NCBI RefSeq assembly: GCF_022063185.1
Contig: NZ_CP091913.1
Span: 1,798,001 to 1,862,000 of the forward strand
Length of the DNA stretch: 64,000 bases
DNA from: Nostoc sp. UHCC 0870
GTDB taxonomy: Bacteria > Cyanobacteriota > Cyanobacteriia > Cyanobacteriales > Nostocaceae
Direction: 5' to 3'
This document shows positions 9,130 through 17,685 of this stretch, piece by piece (position 1 is the stretch's first letter; each line of letters begins with the position of its first letter). Below the pieces are notes generated by a model that had not been told where the DNA came from, made no database searches, and saw nothing but the letters and a program-made list of their open reading frames with translations. The translations under genes were made by a program, and so were the position numbers.

Positions 9130-10158
9130 TTAAGTCTGTAGTACATAAGCCCTCAATGATTCCCAGAATCTTCCAAGTCCTAGAGCAAATATCAATTTCC
9201 TAATTAAGACTTTCAGTTGCCAAGAGTAATATTGCAGAAACCATTTGCTAAACCAGACAATACTTTCTGTAGTTTGAAACCATCCACTGGCTTGGAGATG
9301 GTCAATCCACTGCAACTGTGCTGGATGCTCACACCCTATCTTCCAAGGTTTAGCTACACCAGCAAAATGGACAATATCAGGTTTGTGAATAAGTTCATCT
9401 TTGATATGACGAATTTCTTCCTTAAAGGGTGAGTCTTTCCAGCTTTCATAACACAGAATATGTGATATTACATTCCATTTCGGATGAAGCTTTCCCCATT
9501 TATTAGCAAGAACGGCGTTTAGTCCCTCTTGATCTCCCATCCTCACATATTCTGAATTTTCGCTGAAGTAGTGCCATACTTTCTGGCTAATCTCTTCCTC
9601 TCTCCATTTTGGTAAATTTATTACCAAAACTCCAGCGTTGAAATAAGGTGTATCAGGCGTTAGCCCTAATTCTTTGTAATTAATAATGCCTAAGCTTGAA
9701 GATACACATGGAATCACAAGATCAGTACAAGCAAGTAAAGCATATTTAGCGATTTCCTCGTTCCACAAATTTTTTAAGTTTCCCTTGACCAATAAATCAC
9801 TATCTAAGTAAATAGCCTTGTTAAACTGCTCTGGGAGGATATCAGGGATGAGTAATCTCAGATAGGTAGCTACTGATACCCAATCAGGTGTTTTGATATG
9901 ACTCAGTGATGTCAAATTACTAGGAGGAATCCATTTGAGGTGTAAATCAATGTGTTCAACGTTAAGCACTCGCTGAATACGTTGCTTGCTCTGATCAGTA
10001 ATACCGCCGTCAATGATGTAAAGGTAGAGTGTACAACCCTTTTCTAGATTTACCAGTGCGGAGTAGAGTGTTACAGCCAAGGGCATAGCATAATTGTCAT
10101 CGGCCCCACACACTACAACTAAGGGACTGTGATCTAATTCAGGAGTTATAAAAGTCAT
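9130..10158 (-). CDS. Glycosyltransferase family 8
   Basis: A 342-residue GT8 protein related to LPS galactosyl/glucosyltransferases and glycogenin. It shows VVCGADDNYAMPLAVTLYSAL at the N-terminus, YLYIIDGGI, the AIYLDSDLLVKGNL metal-binding DxD (about residues 105-107), YFNAGVLVINLPKW, MGDQEGLNAVL and a C-terminal HFAGVAKPW, all standard GT8 signatures. GT8 enzymes retain anomeric configuration and often use UDP-Glc or UDP-Gal. It begins 67 bp after the hepA-like exporter gene and probably shares its transcript. Confidence 0.93.
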   Translation of the reverse strand: MTFITPELDHSPLVVVCGADDNYAMPLAVTLYSALVNLEKGCTLYLYIIDGGITDQSKQRIQRVLNVEHIDLHLKWIPPSNLTSLSHIKTPDWVSVATYLRLLIPDILPEQFNKAIYLDSDLLVKGNLKNLWNEEIAKYALLACTDLVIPCVSSSLGIINYKELGLTPDTPYFNAGVLVINLPKWREEEISQKVWHYFSENSEYVRMGDQEGLNAVLANKWGKLHPKWNVISHILCYESWKDSPFKEEIRHIKDELIHKPDIVHFAGVAKPWKIGCEHPAQLQWIDHLQASGWFQTTESIVWFSKWFLQYYSWQLKVLIRKLIFALGLGRFWESLRAYVLQT

Positions 10159-10225
10159 TCGGTTATTTATGGTATTTACTTGAGAGGGACATTTCAGAAA
10201 AAATCTAGTTGATCATGGTTCATAA

Positions 10226-12076
10226 TTACCCTAAATGACCTGATTCATGTTGCATTTGGTGATATTTCCAGAGTTTGCCTTTGAGTTCCAATAGTTCTTG
10301 ATAGCCACCTTGTTCGATGATGCGTCCTTGTTCTAGGACTACGACTTTATCGGCTTTGGCAATGGTAGATAATCTGTGAGCGATCGCAATTACTGTTTTA
10401 CCAACAGATAGCTTTTCTAAAGACTCTTGAATTAAGCGTTCAGAAACAGAATCTAAGGCACTTGTTGCTTCATCTAGAATCAAGATTTCTGGGTTACGTA
10501 ATAAAGCTCGTGCAATTGCTAATCTTTGTCTTTGTCCTCCAGATAAGCGTACACCTCTATCTCCTAATTGGGTGTCAAATCCTTCGGGCATTTCTAAAAT
10601 AAATTCCAAGGCATTAGCTAGGTTTGCTGCTTCTTTAATTTGCTCTGGAGTAGCTTCTGGTGAACCATAGCTGATATTATTCCAAACAGAATTGTTGAAA
10701 ATAAACGTGTCTTGACTGACAACGGCTATTTTGCGCCGGAGGGAATTAATATCAAATTTCTTGATATCAATATCATCTAAATAAATATAGCCTTCAGTCG
10801 CATCATGAAAGCGAGGAATTAAATCAGCTAGTGTTGTTTTACCTGCACCAGATGAACCAACCAAAGCTGTAGTTTTACCCTTTTCGATACTTAGAGTAAC
10901 GTTATGCAAGATGAAATTATCAGCCGTGTAACCAAAATCTACAGATACTAAATCTATTGATCGCTTTAAGGTATTAAACTTGATTTTGCCATTTTTGAAA
11001 TAAGGCTTATCATCAGTTCTCAACAGATTTTGAATAGTATCAGCAGAACCTTGTAAGCTGCTTAAAAATGCTCTTGTACCATTAATATCTTGAATAAAGG
11101 GGACAAGGCGAAACAATACAAAGAAAAAGGTTAACAGAGATGAAACTTGCAGCTTACCTTGAGTAACAAACATAGTAAAAGCGAGGAGAATCATCACAAC
11201 TAAAACAGTAGTGGCTATAGCTTCTGCTATTGGTCTAACCAGTGTCCAGGTGACGATAACTTTAGTGGCAGAACTGAGGACTTGGTTGCTAGCTTTGTTG
11301 TAGCGATCGCGCTCAAAATCTTGTGTACCAAAGGCATGGACTGTACGAATACCATTAATAAACTCTACGGCTGCGGATGTAAAATTACCATTAGCTACCG
11401 ACAATCCAAAACTACTTTCTCTAACTCTGGCATTCAAATTAGATAAGCCAACTGCTAACAATGAAAATAAGAAAGTCGAAAGTATTGTTAACTGCCAGGA
11501 CATGACAAACATTGAGATTAAATAAACAATGACTGTCAAACCCCTAGTGAATAAAAATGCTGAACCGCCAAAAGCTTGCTTGACTCTTTCGATTTCTGTG
11601 GTAATGGTGTTAACTAGTTCACCAGAGCGAGTTTTAGCAAAGTAACTCAACTGCATAGCTTGCAGTTGCTCAAAAATACTCTTTCGCAGGCGATCGCCAA
11701 GATGTAATTGTGCTAATTCTGTATATACTTGGCTAAAATAATTAAACCCTGCTCGTAACCAAGTGCTGAATAAAATTAGAAAGGAAACCCGATATAAGCG
11801 GTTAATTTGCGCTTCTTTAGCACCCAAAACTAAAATATCAAACCATTCTATACCAGTCTTGACCGGTGGAGCATCAGGACTAGTTAAACTTTGCAAAAAT
11901 GAAAGTAAAAATCCGATGCTTACACCTTCAAATGCTGCCGCTAGTACAGAAAATATCACGGCTAAAATTGCTATTTTGGGAAACTTTTTTAATTCCTGCA
12001 AAATCAAATAATTATCTTTCCACAAGCTAGTAGCTTTAAATACATTTCGCAGTGCTTTAGGTATTTTCAAAATCAT
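10226..12076 (-). CDS. hepA: HepA-like ABC exporter (fused permease and ATPase)
   Basis: A 616-residue MsbA-type half-transporter. The N-terminal membrane domain (about residues 35-335) has six likely transmembrane helices. The ATPase domain (about 370-605) has Walker A GSSGAGKTT, Q-loop VSQDTFIFN, signature LSGGQRQRLAIARALL, Walker B ILILDEATSALDS and switch His in IAHRLST. It works as a dimer in the cytoplasmic membrane, probably moving lipid-linked glycan outward. In Anabaena PCC 7120 HepA is required for the heterocyst polysaccharide layer. I assign hepA from family, from the hepC-like gene next upstream, and from surrounding gene order. The 566-bp gap before it suggests its own promoter. 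A general lipid flippase of the same family is the main alternative. Confidence 0.85.
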   Translation of the reverse strand: MILKIPKALRNVFKATSLWKDNYLILQELKKFPKIAILAVIFSVLAAAFEGVSIGFLLSFLQSLTSPDAPPVKTGIEWFDILVLGAKEAQINRLYRVSFLILFSTWLRAGFNYFSQVYTELAQLHLGDRLRKSIFEQLQAMQLSYFAKTRSGELVNTITTEIERVKQAFGGSAFLFTRGLTVIVYLISMFVMSWQLTILSTFLFSLLAVGLSNLNARVRESSFGLSVANGNFTSAAVEFINGIRTVHAFGTQDFERDRYNKASNQVLSSATKVIVTWTLVRPIAEAIATTVLVVMILLAFTMFVTQGKLQVSSLLTFFFVLFRLVPFIQDINGTRAFLSSLQGSADTIQNLLRTDDKPYFKNGKIKFNTLKRSIDLVSVDFGYTADNFILHNVTLSIEKGKTTALVGSSGAGKTTLADLIPRFHDATEGYIYLDDIDIKKFDINSLRRKIAVVSQDTFIFNNSVWNNISYGSPEATPEQIKEAANLANALEFILEMPEGFDTQLGDRGVRLSGGQRQRLAIARALLRNPEILILDEATSALDSVSERLIQESLEKLSVGKTVIAIAHRLSTIAKADKVVVLEQGRIIEQGGYQELLELKGKLWKYHQMQHESGHLG

Positions 12077-12642
12077 GAGTATTTTCTAAAAATAATTTTG
12101 CCATATAGCGTTTCCTAGTCTGCTGAGATCCAAATTTATCTGCTTTCATCGAACTGATATAGGAAACGCTATATATAGAGTTCACTGTATCCTGGCTGTA
12201 CTAATACAGCACGGCGGAAATAAAGATACCATTCTCAATCGTTCAAAGCCCTAAAATACAGGATTTTTGACTTTTGATTTTTGACTTCCTCATAGCGGTG
12301 CTAGTTAACTAATTTCTGCCGTAATTAATTGCAACAGTAAGATTTACCAATTACTAGTCGTATTCTCAAGAAAACTTGTATATTTAAAGATGCGGTAAAG
12401 CATCGAACCATAAAACCAATTCGCAATTCGCAATGGGCTAACGCCCCGCTCCGCTAACGCAATTCGTAATGGACTAAACCCGGATTTCTCACTAATTCTT
12501 GCAACCTCAGTCCAGAGTCCGTAGGGACTGGTTAAACGAAATCTTCGTGAATAATTCGAGTATATCTGTGAACCCGCCCCTACTGTTCGTGATAAATGCA
12601 GGTAAAGTCCTTACTACTAACTGGATGACCCTTTTTGAATTT
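12077..12642. other. Upstream region of the hepA-like gene, rich in inverted repeats
   Basis: No credible gene in this 566-bp gap. It contains a 72-bp inverted-repeat element close to the hepA start (12103-12174) and a segment with GTACTAATACAGCACGGCGG-type sequence at 12198-12221, which resembles the ends of the element at 37634-37751. Near the hepC end are short repeats of the GCTAACGC and CAATTCG types. In Anabaena PCC 7120 hepA induction depends on sequences far upstream of the gene, so regulatory sites are expected here. I did not find a clear NtcA palindrome (GTA-N8-TAC) by eye. Confidence 0.6.
12103..12174. repeat. 72-bp MITE-like inverted-repeat element
   Basis: Perfect 15-bp terminal arms, ATATAGCGTTTCCTA at 12103-12117 and its reverse complement at 12160-12174, flank a 42-bp centre. 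The arms begin with TATAGCG-type sequence, like the ends of the larger element at 54554-54825. The near edge is only about 27 bp from the hepA-like start codon, so it lies in the 5' leader or core promoter. Confidence 0.75.
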
Positions 12643-13344
12643 TTAATTTTGAATTGGAGCGAAGCGACTTGACTTGGTAATTACTGTCAGAGTGATAGCC
12701 TCTTCTAAAGTCCAACAACGAGTTCCAATCAAACTCATTTCACCACGCAATACATTCCATAATTTTGGTAGATGTTCTAAACCCGATTTACGCAGCCAAC
12801 GCCCTAAAGCTTTGTTATTTTGCTGATTCAAAGTAGAGAATTTGATAGCTCGAAACAGTTTACCTTTTTCTCCCACACGCCACTCACGAGTAAATATTGA
12901 CTTTGGTGAATAAACCTGCATAACCATGATTAATACTGCCATGATTGGAATCAACAACAGCAGCAATACGCCAGCAATCACCCTGTCTATTAATTGCAAC
13001 CACATTGCACCTTCGTTACCTCGTTTGAATAATTTAGAGCCAGAGGGGATGCGGAGAAATATGGGTTTATCAGCTTGTTCACAAGCCTCAGCCCAGAAAC
13101 TTAACACAGTTTTACCCAGCTTGGCATCTATACTTACCAAATCGGTTGGTGAATGTTTTAAGCATTCTATTAACAATTGCTGATTATCTATAAAGGGCAA
13201 ATATGGCTGGGGAAATTTGCTGAAAGACTTCACCAACAGTTGACCTCGCCGCCATTGAAGCGTGTATTGTGAAGAACGAGGCTCTTGTTGTTGTTGGGTT
13301 ACAGGATAGAAATGATCAAAAGTTGGAACTATTGTACTTGTCAT
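12643..13344 (-). CDS. hepC: HepC-like bacterial sugar transferase (phosphoglycosyl transferase family)
   Basis: A 233-residue protein. An N-terminal soluble part (about 1-120) leads into one membrane helix (LIDRVIAGVLLLLLIPIMAVLIMVM). The bacterial sugar-transferase core follows: SIFTREWRVGEKGKLFRAIKFSTL, then LPKLWNVLRGEMSLIGTR. Such enzymes start glycan assembly by moving a sugar phosphate to polyprenyl phosphate. hepC of Anabaena PCC 7120 is needed for the heterocyst polysaccharide and lies next to hepA, as here. The usual catalytic Asp-Glu before LPQ reads Glu-His in this protein (about residues 198-199), so normal PGT chemistry is uncertain. The C-terminal ten or so residues run into AT-rich repeat-like sequence. 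Confidence 0.82.
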   Translation of the reverse strand: MTSTIVPTFDHFYPVTQQQQEPRSSQYTLQWRRGQLLVKSFSKFPQPYLPFIDNQQLLIECLKHSPTDLVSIDAKLGKTVLSFWAEACEQADKPIFLRIPSGSKLFKRGNEGAMWLQLIDRVIAGVLLLLLIPIMAVLIMVMQVYSPKSIFTREWRVGEKGKLFRAIKFSTLNQQNNKALGRWLRKSGLEHLPKLWNVLRGEMSLIGTRCWTLEEAITLTVITKSSRFAPIQN

Positions 13345-14150
13345 ATGTCTTTGGATTTATACAAAGTAAATCACTGAGCTAATATCAAAGGCTGTCAATG
13401 CCAAAGACTTCGATGGTAATTTGGTGTTTTGCTCAAAACGGTAGATACTTGCGTGTAAAAATATCTTGGATTAACTTAGATAAGCAGCAAATATCTAACT
13501 TTAGTAGTTATGCTGATTTTGAGACTTTAAAAAACCTAGATACAAAGTAGATAGGTAGTAGTAAACATAATTAGCGAATTGCTTGGTAGATTTAGTTATG
13601 TCTAATACAGATTAGGGATGTTGAAGAGATGTAGAGGTAATTTACCTCATTAATACCTGAATAACTTAGTAATTATGTTTTCTGACGGTGATCTATCTAC
13701 TTGCTTTAATAAATCTAAGAAATCTAGTCTAATATTGCCTTTGAGCCACCTAATATCAATTTCAATCTCTAGGATATAAGACTCTGTAGAAATGACTATA
13801 TCTCTAGACCAATTCTTTATTTACTCTTTAAATAGATAGTATTTTTTGAGATAAATATAAAGCTGTTATAAATATACTTAATTATTTGGCAACAATATTT
13901 GGCTAAATTATTACACTAAAATAGTTTAATTATGACAAATAAATTTTTCAATTTATAGAGCAATTTTTAACTTAAAATCAAGTAAATAATACAACTATAA
14001 TTTTGTAAGTTTTATTATATAGGGCTAATACCCAACAAAAAAAATGTGCGATCGCCTGTTAATTGTTGCGATCGCACAATCAAAACTATAAATGGGCATC
14101 ATCAGTTACCAGTCACTGATAACTGTTAACTGTTAACTGATTTAACTCCC
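13345..14150. other. Long AT-rich gap upstream of the hepC-like gene
   Basis: An 806-bp stretch without a credible gene on either strand. It is strongly AT-rich between about 13480 and 14040. A GCGATCGC-containing segment lies near 14048-14077, and short TTAACTG/CAGTTA repeats near 14103-14140 close to the Wzc-like stop. Size and position suggest a regulated promoter for hepC. I saw no clear NtcA site and no terminator hairpin. Confidence 0.55.
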
Positions 14151-16382
14151 CTACTTCTCCACCGCTTGTTGCAGCGCAAATCGATATTCCTTAGCGTACT
14201 GCACATATGTACTACCAGAGTTAGCTACCCCGTTAGCGACAATCCCAATAAGGTTTAACCTACTCAACATAGCTGTAGCTTCAGCAATTTGGGTGCGCGT
14301 AACCTTACCCATACTGGCTACCAACACCACACTCCGACAAGAAGAAGCAGTGAGCATAGCATCAACTAAACCCAGAACAGGTGACCCATCGATAATTACC
14401 AAATCATAGTTCTCCTCAAATGCGTTCATCAATTCCATCATCCGGGGCGAACTCAAAAGATTTGCAGGGTCAACAGGTTTAGGGCCAGCAGTCAAAATAT
14501 CGATATAGGTTGAGCCAAGAGAATGAGTTCCAATCTGATGAGGTAAGGTGATTTCACTAGCCAATAGCGTAGAAAGTCCTTGTTCATTGGGCAGATTTAG
14601 CTGTTCATGCAAACTAGGATGGCGTAAGTTAGCATCAATTAGCAGTACCCGTTTGTGTAACCGAGCCGCACTCATCGCTAAACCCAAAGCGAAACCTGAT
14701 TTACCCTCATCCATCATAGGGGAGGAAATCATCAAAGACTTTAAGGTAGTGACAGAATTCAAAAGTTCGATATTTTTGTAAATTAAATCCAATGATTCCC
14801 AACGAGGAGGAGATTGTAAAACCTCAACTGTCCAAGGTGCAGGTATTTCTGGCTTACCAAAAGGTAATTTAATGATAGATTCTCTGGTTCTAGCAGGGGG
14901 CAGTTTAGGCGTAGTTCCCAACAAAGGCAAAGCAGCCTGTTTCTCTAACTCAGCTGTGGTGCGAACAGAATCATCAGATGCTTCTCGAATAAAGGCAGCG
15001 ATACCTCCTAACATTAGTCCAACTACTGCACCTAGCAAGAGATTTTGCTTGAGGTTTGGCCCCAACTTCATACCTATTTGGGGTTCTTCTACAACTTCCC
15101 AGTTAAAACCACCCTTGGCTAGTTCTTGGCGTAATTGTTGTTCTGCCCGCAACAACTGTTCTAACCTTTCGCGGCTAAATTGTAACTGTGGTTTAATCCG
15201 ATTGTAATAAGCCAATAGAGGCGGGAAACGTCTAATTTCCAGACGTATCTGATTTTCTTTCTGTGCCAAAGTTTGGTCACGGGCAGTTAAAGAAACTATA
15301 GTTGTCTGGGTATCTACTAGTTGACTAGCAAGATTCAGGTCAATGTCACCAAACTGTCCCTGTTCTAGAAGCGGTTCTCCAGAACTAAAAGCACTAGCAG
15401 ACCTAACACCTAATGTTCTGCCTACTTCCTGTTGCAATAATTCTTTTTGGCTTTGCAGCTGTTCTTTCAGCTTCTGCACGCTGGGAGTCTCATCTGTGAA
15501 ACGTAAGCGTTCTTGAGCCAACAACAGTTCAGTTTTTTGAATTTCGTTGAGTAAGCCTTGGTAGCGAGTAGACTGACTCAGACGAGAAGCTACTAAAGCA
15601 TTTCTAGGAGAACGATTAAGTTGTTCTTCCAGAGATTTTTGCTTGGCTACAGCTTCTTGATACTGAGAACGAGTAGTACGGCGTTCTTGCTCAATATTGT
15701 TTAAACTATCTTCTAGAGCTTTTGCCTGTGCTTCTGGGTCAATTAAGTTCTGATTTCTGCGAAATCTTTGTAAGTTAGATTCAGCTGCATTAACTTCTTC
15801 GCTAGCTTTACTCAACTGTTCTCTAACAACTTGCAGACCTTTTTTGAGGCGAAAATTCTGCTGATCCTTATTATATTCCACATATACTTGACGAATAGCA
15901 GTTAATACTTTTTGAGTCTTTTCTGAGTCTTCATCTGTATAGTCTACTTGGAAAATTTTTGTAGCCACATTATCGTCTTTAGCTCTGATTTGCTCTAAGG
16001 CTAAAGCATTTTTAATCTCAGCAACAGTAATATCTGGATATTCAGATTTTAGTTTATCAACTGCCTTTTGAATCAACCCTGAACTTTGCATCAGGTTAAG
16101 TTGAGTGGCAGTATCTATCTGCACATCAGGTTCGAGAAATAGATTGTCGGCTCTAGTTCCATCTTTCTTACCTTGATAGTTTGGTTCTACCAATAGCTGC
16201 ATACTACTTCTGTAAGTTGGTTTGGTTCTAGAAGTGATGACAGCCGCTAGAGCGATGGTAGTGATAAATGCTCCTAAAAACCAAGGAAATCTGCGAATAA
16301 ATACAGCAAGAATTTGTCCATAACTTGGTTCTGTATCATTAGAGGAATTAACGATATTGGTACTGAGACTAGTTTGAACCAC
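14151..16382 (-). CDS. Wzc-like polysaccharide co-polymerase with BY-kinase-type domain
   Basis: A 743-residue protein with a GTG start. The Wzz domain begins with a membrane helix (about residues 33-53), continues through a long coiled coil (about 190-330) and ends in a second helix (LLLGAVVGLMLGGIAAFI, about 448-466). A cytoplasmic P-loop domain follows. Such proteins set chain length and couple export to polymerisation. The kinase motifs diverge: Walker A reads SPMMDEGKSG where S-x-x-P-G-E-GKST is usual, Walker A' reads LLIDANLRHPS where DAD is usual, and Walker B is VIIDGSPVL. Three tyrosines near the C-terminus (YVQYAKEY) could be autophosphorylation sites. It sits between GT4 and hepC. 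Confidence 0.87.
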   Translation of the reverse strand: MVQTSLSTNIVNSSNDTEPSYGQILAVFIRRFPWFLGAFITTIALAAVITSRTKPTYRSSMQLLVEPNYQGKKDGTRADNLFLEPDVQIDTATQLNLMQSSGLIQKAVDKLKSEYPDITVAEIKNALALEQIRAKDDNVATKIFQVDYTDEDSEKTQKVLTAIRQVYVEYNKDQQNFRLKKGLQVVREQLSKASEEVNAAESNLQRFRRNQNLIDPEAQAKALEDSLNNIEQERRTTRSQYQEAVAKQKSLEEQLNRSPRNALVASRLSQSTRYQGLLNEIQKTELLLAQERLRFTDETPSVQKLKEQLQSQKELLQQEVGRTLGVRSASAFSSGEPLLEQGQFGDIDLNLASQLVDTQTTIVSLTARDQTLAQKENQIRLEIRRFPPLLAYYNRIKPQLQFSRERLEQLLRAEQQLRQELAKGGFNWEVVEEPQIGMKLGPNLKQNLLLGAVVGLMLGGIAAFIREASDDSVRTTAELEKQAALPLLGTTPKLPPARTRESIIKLPFGKPEIPAPWTVEVLQSPPRWESLDLIYKNIELLNSVTTLKSLMISSPMMDEGKSGFALGLAMSAARLHKRVLLIDANLRHPSLHEQLNLPNEQGLSTLLASEITLPHQIGTHSLGSTYIDILTAGPKPVDPANLLSSPRMMELMNAFEENYDLVIIDGSPVLGLVDAMLTASSCRSVVLVASMGKVTRTQIAEATAMLSRLNLIGIVANGVANSGSTYVQYAKEYRFALQQAVEK

Positions 16383-16457
16383 GTTTACTATCCTTATCTG
16401 TGAACTTGGAGGTGAATAGGGAATAGGGGAAGAATGTTGAATGTTGAATGTTGACTG

Positions 16458-17549
16458 TTAACTGCTGACTGTTAAGGCTTGGGTAATAATTCGTTCAACT
16501 TTGCTAAAGAAAACTTGTTCAGAAAAATTATTCACGGCATGATTACGAATATTTTCATAATTCCAGGAGATTCCTCCGGACTCTAGTAATGCTGTTTGTA
16601 ATGATTCGGGAGTTTGTCTTTTAAAGAAGACTCCAGTTTCTCCATGTATTTGTGTGTCTAATACACCACCTGCACCATAAGCAATGACTGGTGTACCACT
16701 AGCGTTAGACTCTACTGGTACTAAACCATAATCTTCTAAGGCGGCAACTATGACAGATTTTGCTCTAGAAAATAAGTCTTTACGTTGGCTATCACTCACA
16801 TGGCCTAAGAATTTAATGTTATCCAATGCTTTAGCTTCTAATCGTTCTCTTTCTGGCCCATCACCTGAGATTAATAGCGGCCATCCTAACCAGTTAAATG
16901 CCTCAACTATAACATCGAGTCGCTTATAACTAATCATTCGTGCTGATGCTAAATAGTATTCATCTTTGTTATCAGAAAAAACAAAGTTACTCGTATCAAT
17001 GGGATAGTTAACCATCATTGCTGGTTTACCATAAATCTTTTCAATCCGGCGAGCAACAGTGCTGGAATTGGCAATGTAAATATCAGGTTCTTGAGCATAT
17101 TTCAGGTCTACATCTCTCATTAATTGGAATACTTTTGTAATTAATGGAGCAAAATAGCGATAATCACTATACTCTCGTAAATAAGTTTCTGTATCCCATA
17201 AAAAGCGGGTGACATTATGGCAAAAGCAAACGTGTTTTGCATCTTGCCTTTTTCTCACTGCTTTAGCGAAGCTGGTACTACTACTAATAATTAAATCGTA
17301 GGCTTGTAAATCTAACGACCGAAAGGCAGGAAAATATAAGGGGGCTATTAAGCGAAAATATTTGGTTGCACCAGGAATTTTTTGTAAGAAAGTTGTATTA
17401 ACTATGCGATCGCCAACGTCAATAGTTTTTTGTGGGTCATATAAAGATGTAAAAATATCTGCTTCTGGATAGCGTTTACAAAGCAATTCAAAGACCCGCT
17501 CTGCTCCACCACGCTGGGTTAAATAATCATGCACTAGAGCGATTTTCAT
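16458..17549 (-). CDS. Glycosyltransferase family 4
   Basis: A 363-residue GT-B enzyme beginning MKIALVHDYLTQRGGAERVFE. I chose the ATG at 17549 because this is the conserved fold start; the reading frame extends a further 30 hydrophobic codons upstream that look non-coding and include the repeat at 17626-17646. Motifs are ISSSTSFAKAV, HVCFCHNVTRFLWD, SARMISYKRLDVIVEAF, ISGDGPERERLEA, IKFLGHVSD, and ALEDYGLVPVESNASGTPVIAY (E-x7-E donor motif). It probably adds an early sugar to the cluster's glycan. The Wzc-like gene follows 75 bp downstream. Confidence 0.92.
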   Translation of the reverse strand: MKIALVHDYLTQRGGAERVFELLCKRYPEADIFTSLYDPQKTIDVGDRIVNTTFLQKIPGATKYFRLIAPLYFPAFRSLDLQAYDLIISSSTSFAKAVRKRQDAKHVCFCHNVTRFLWDTETYLREYSDYRYFAPLITKVFQLMRDVDLKYAQEPDIYIANSSTVARRIEKIYGKPAMMVNYPIDTSNFVFSDNKDEYYLASARMISYKRLDVIVEAFNWLGWPLLISGDGPERERLEAKALDNIKFLGHVSDSQRKDLFSRAKSVIVAALEDYGLVPVESNASGTPVIAYGAGGVLDTQIHGETGVFFKRQTPESLQTALLESGGISWNYENIRNHAVNNFSEQVFFSKVERIITQALTVSS

Positions 17550-17625
17550 AGTTTTTCTGAAGTTATTAATTAATCGCCAACAAAATACAATTATTGGCAG
17601 TAAAAATGATATAAGATGCCCTGAA

Positions 17626-17646
17626 CCCCCCTTGTACAAAGGGGGG
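17626..17646. repeat. GC-rich hairpin repeat between cluster genes
   Basis: CCCCCCTT and AAGGGGGG arms with a 5-nt loop; a T-rich run follows on the plus strand only, whereas the flanking genes are on the minus strand. It therefore does not look like a terminator for this operon. C6/G6 hairpins like this also occur inside the element at 54554-54825. Confidence 0.6.
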
Positions 17647-17685
17647 CTATTTTTTGAACTTAATACTGCTAATTAAATCTAGATG

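Noticed and set aside
12077..14150. NtcA-type GTA-N8-TAC sites upstream of hepA or hepC
   Set aside because: Scanned by eye; only near-matches such as GTA-N8-TAT were seen, so I do not call a site.
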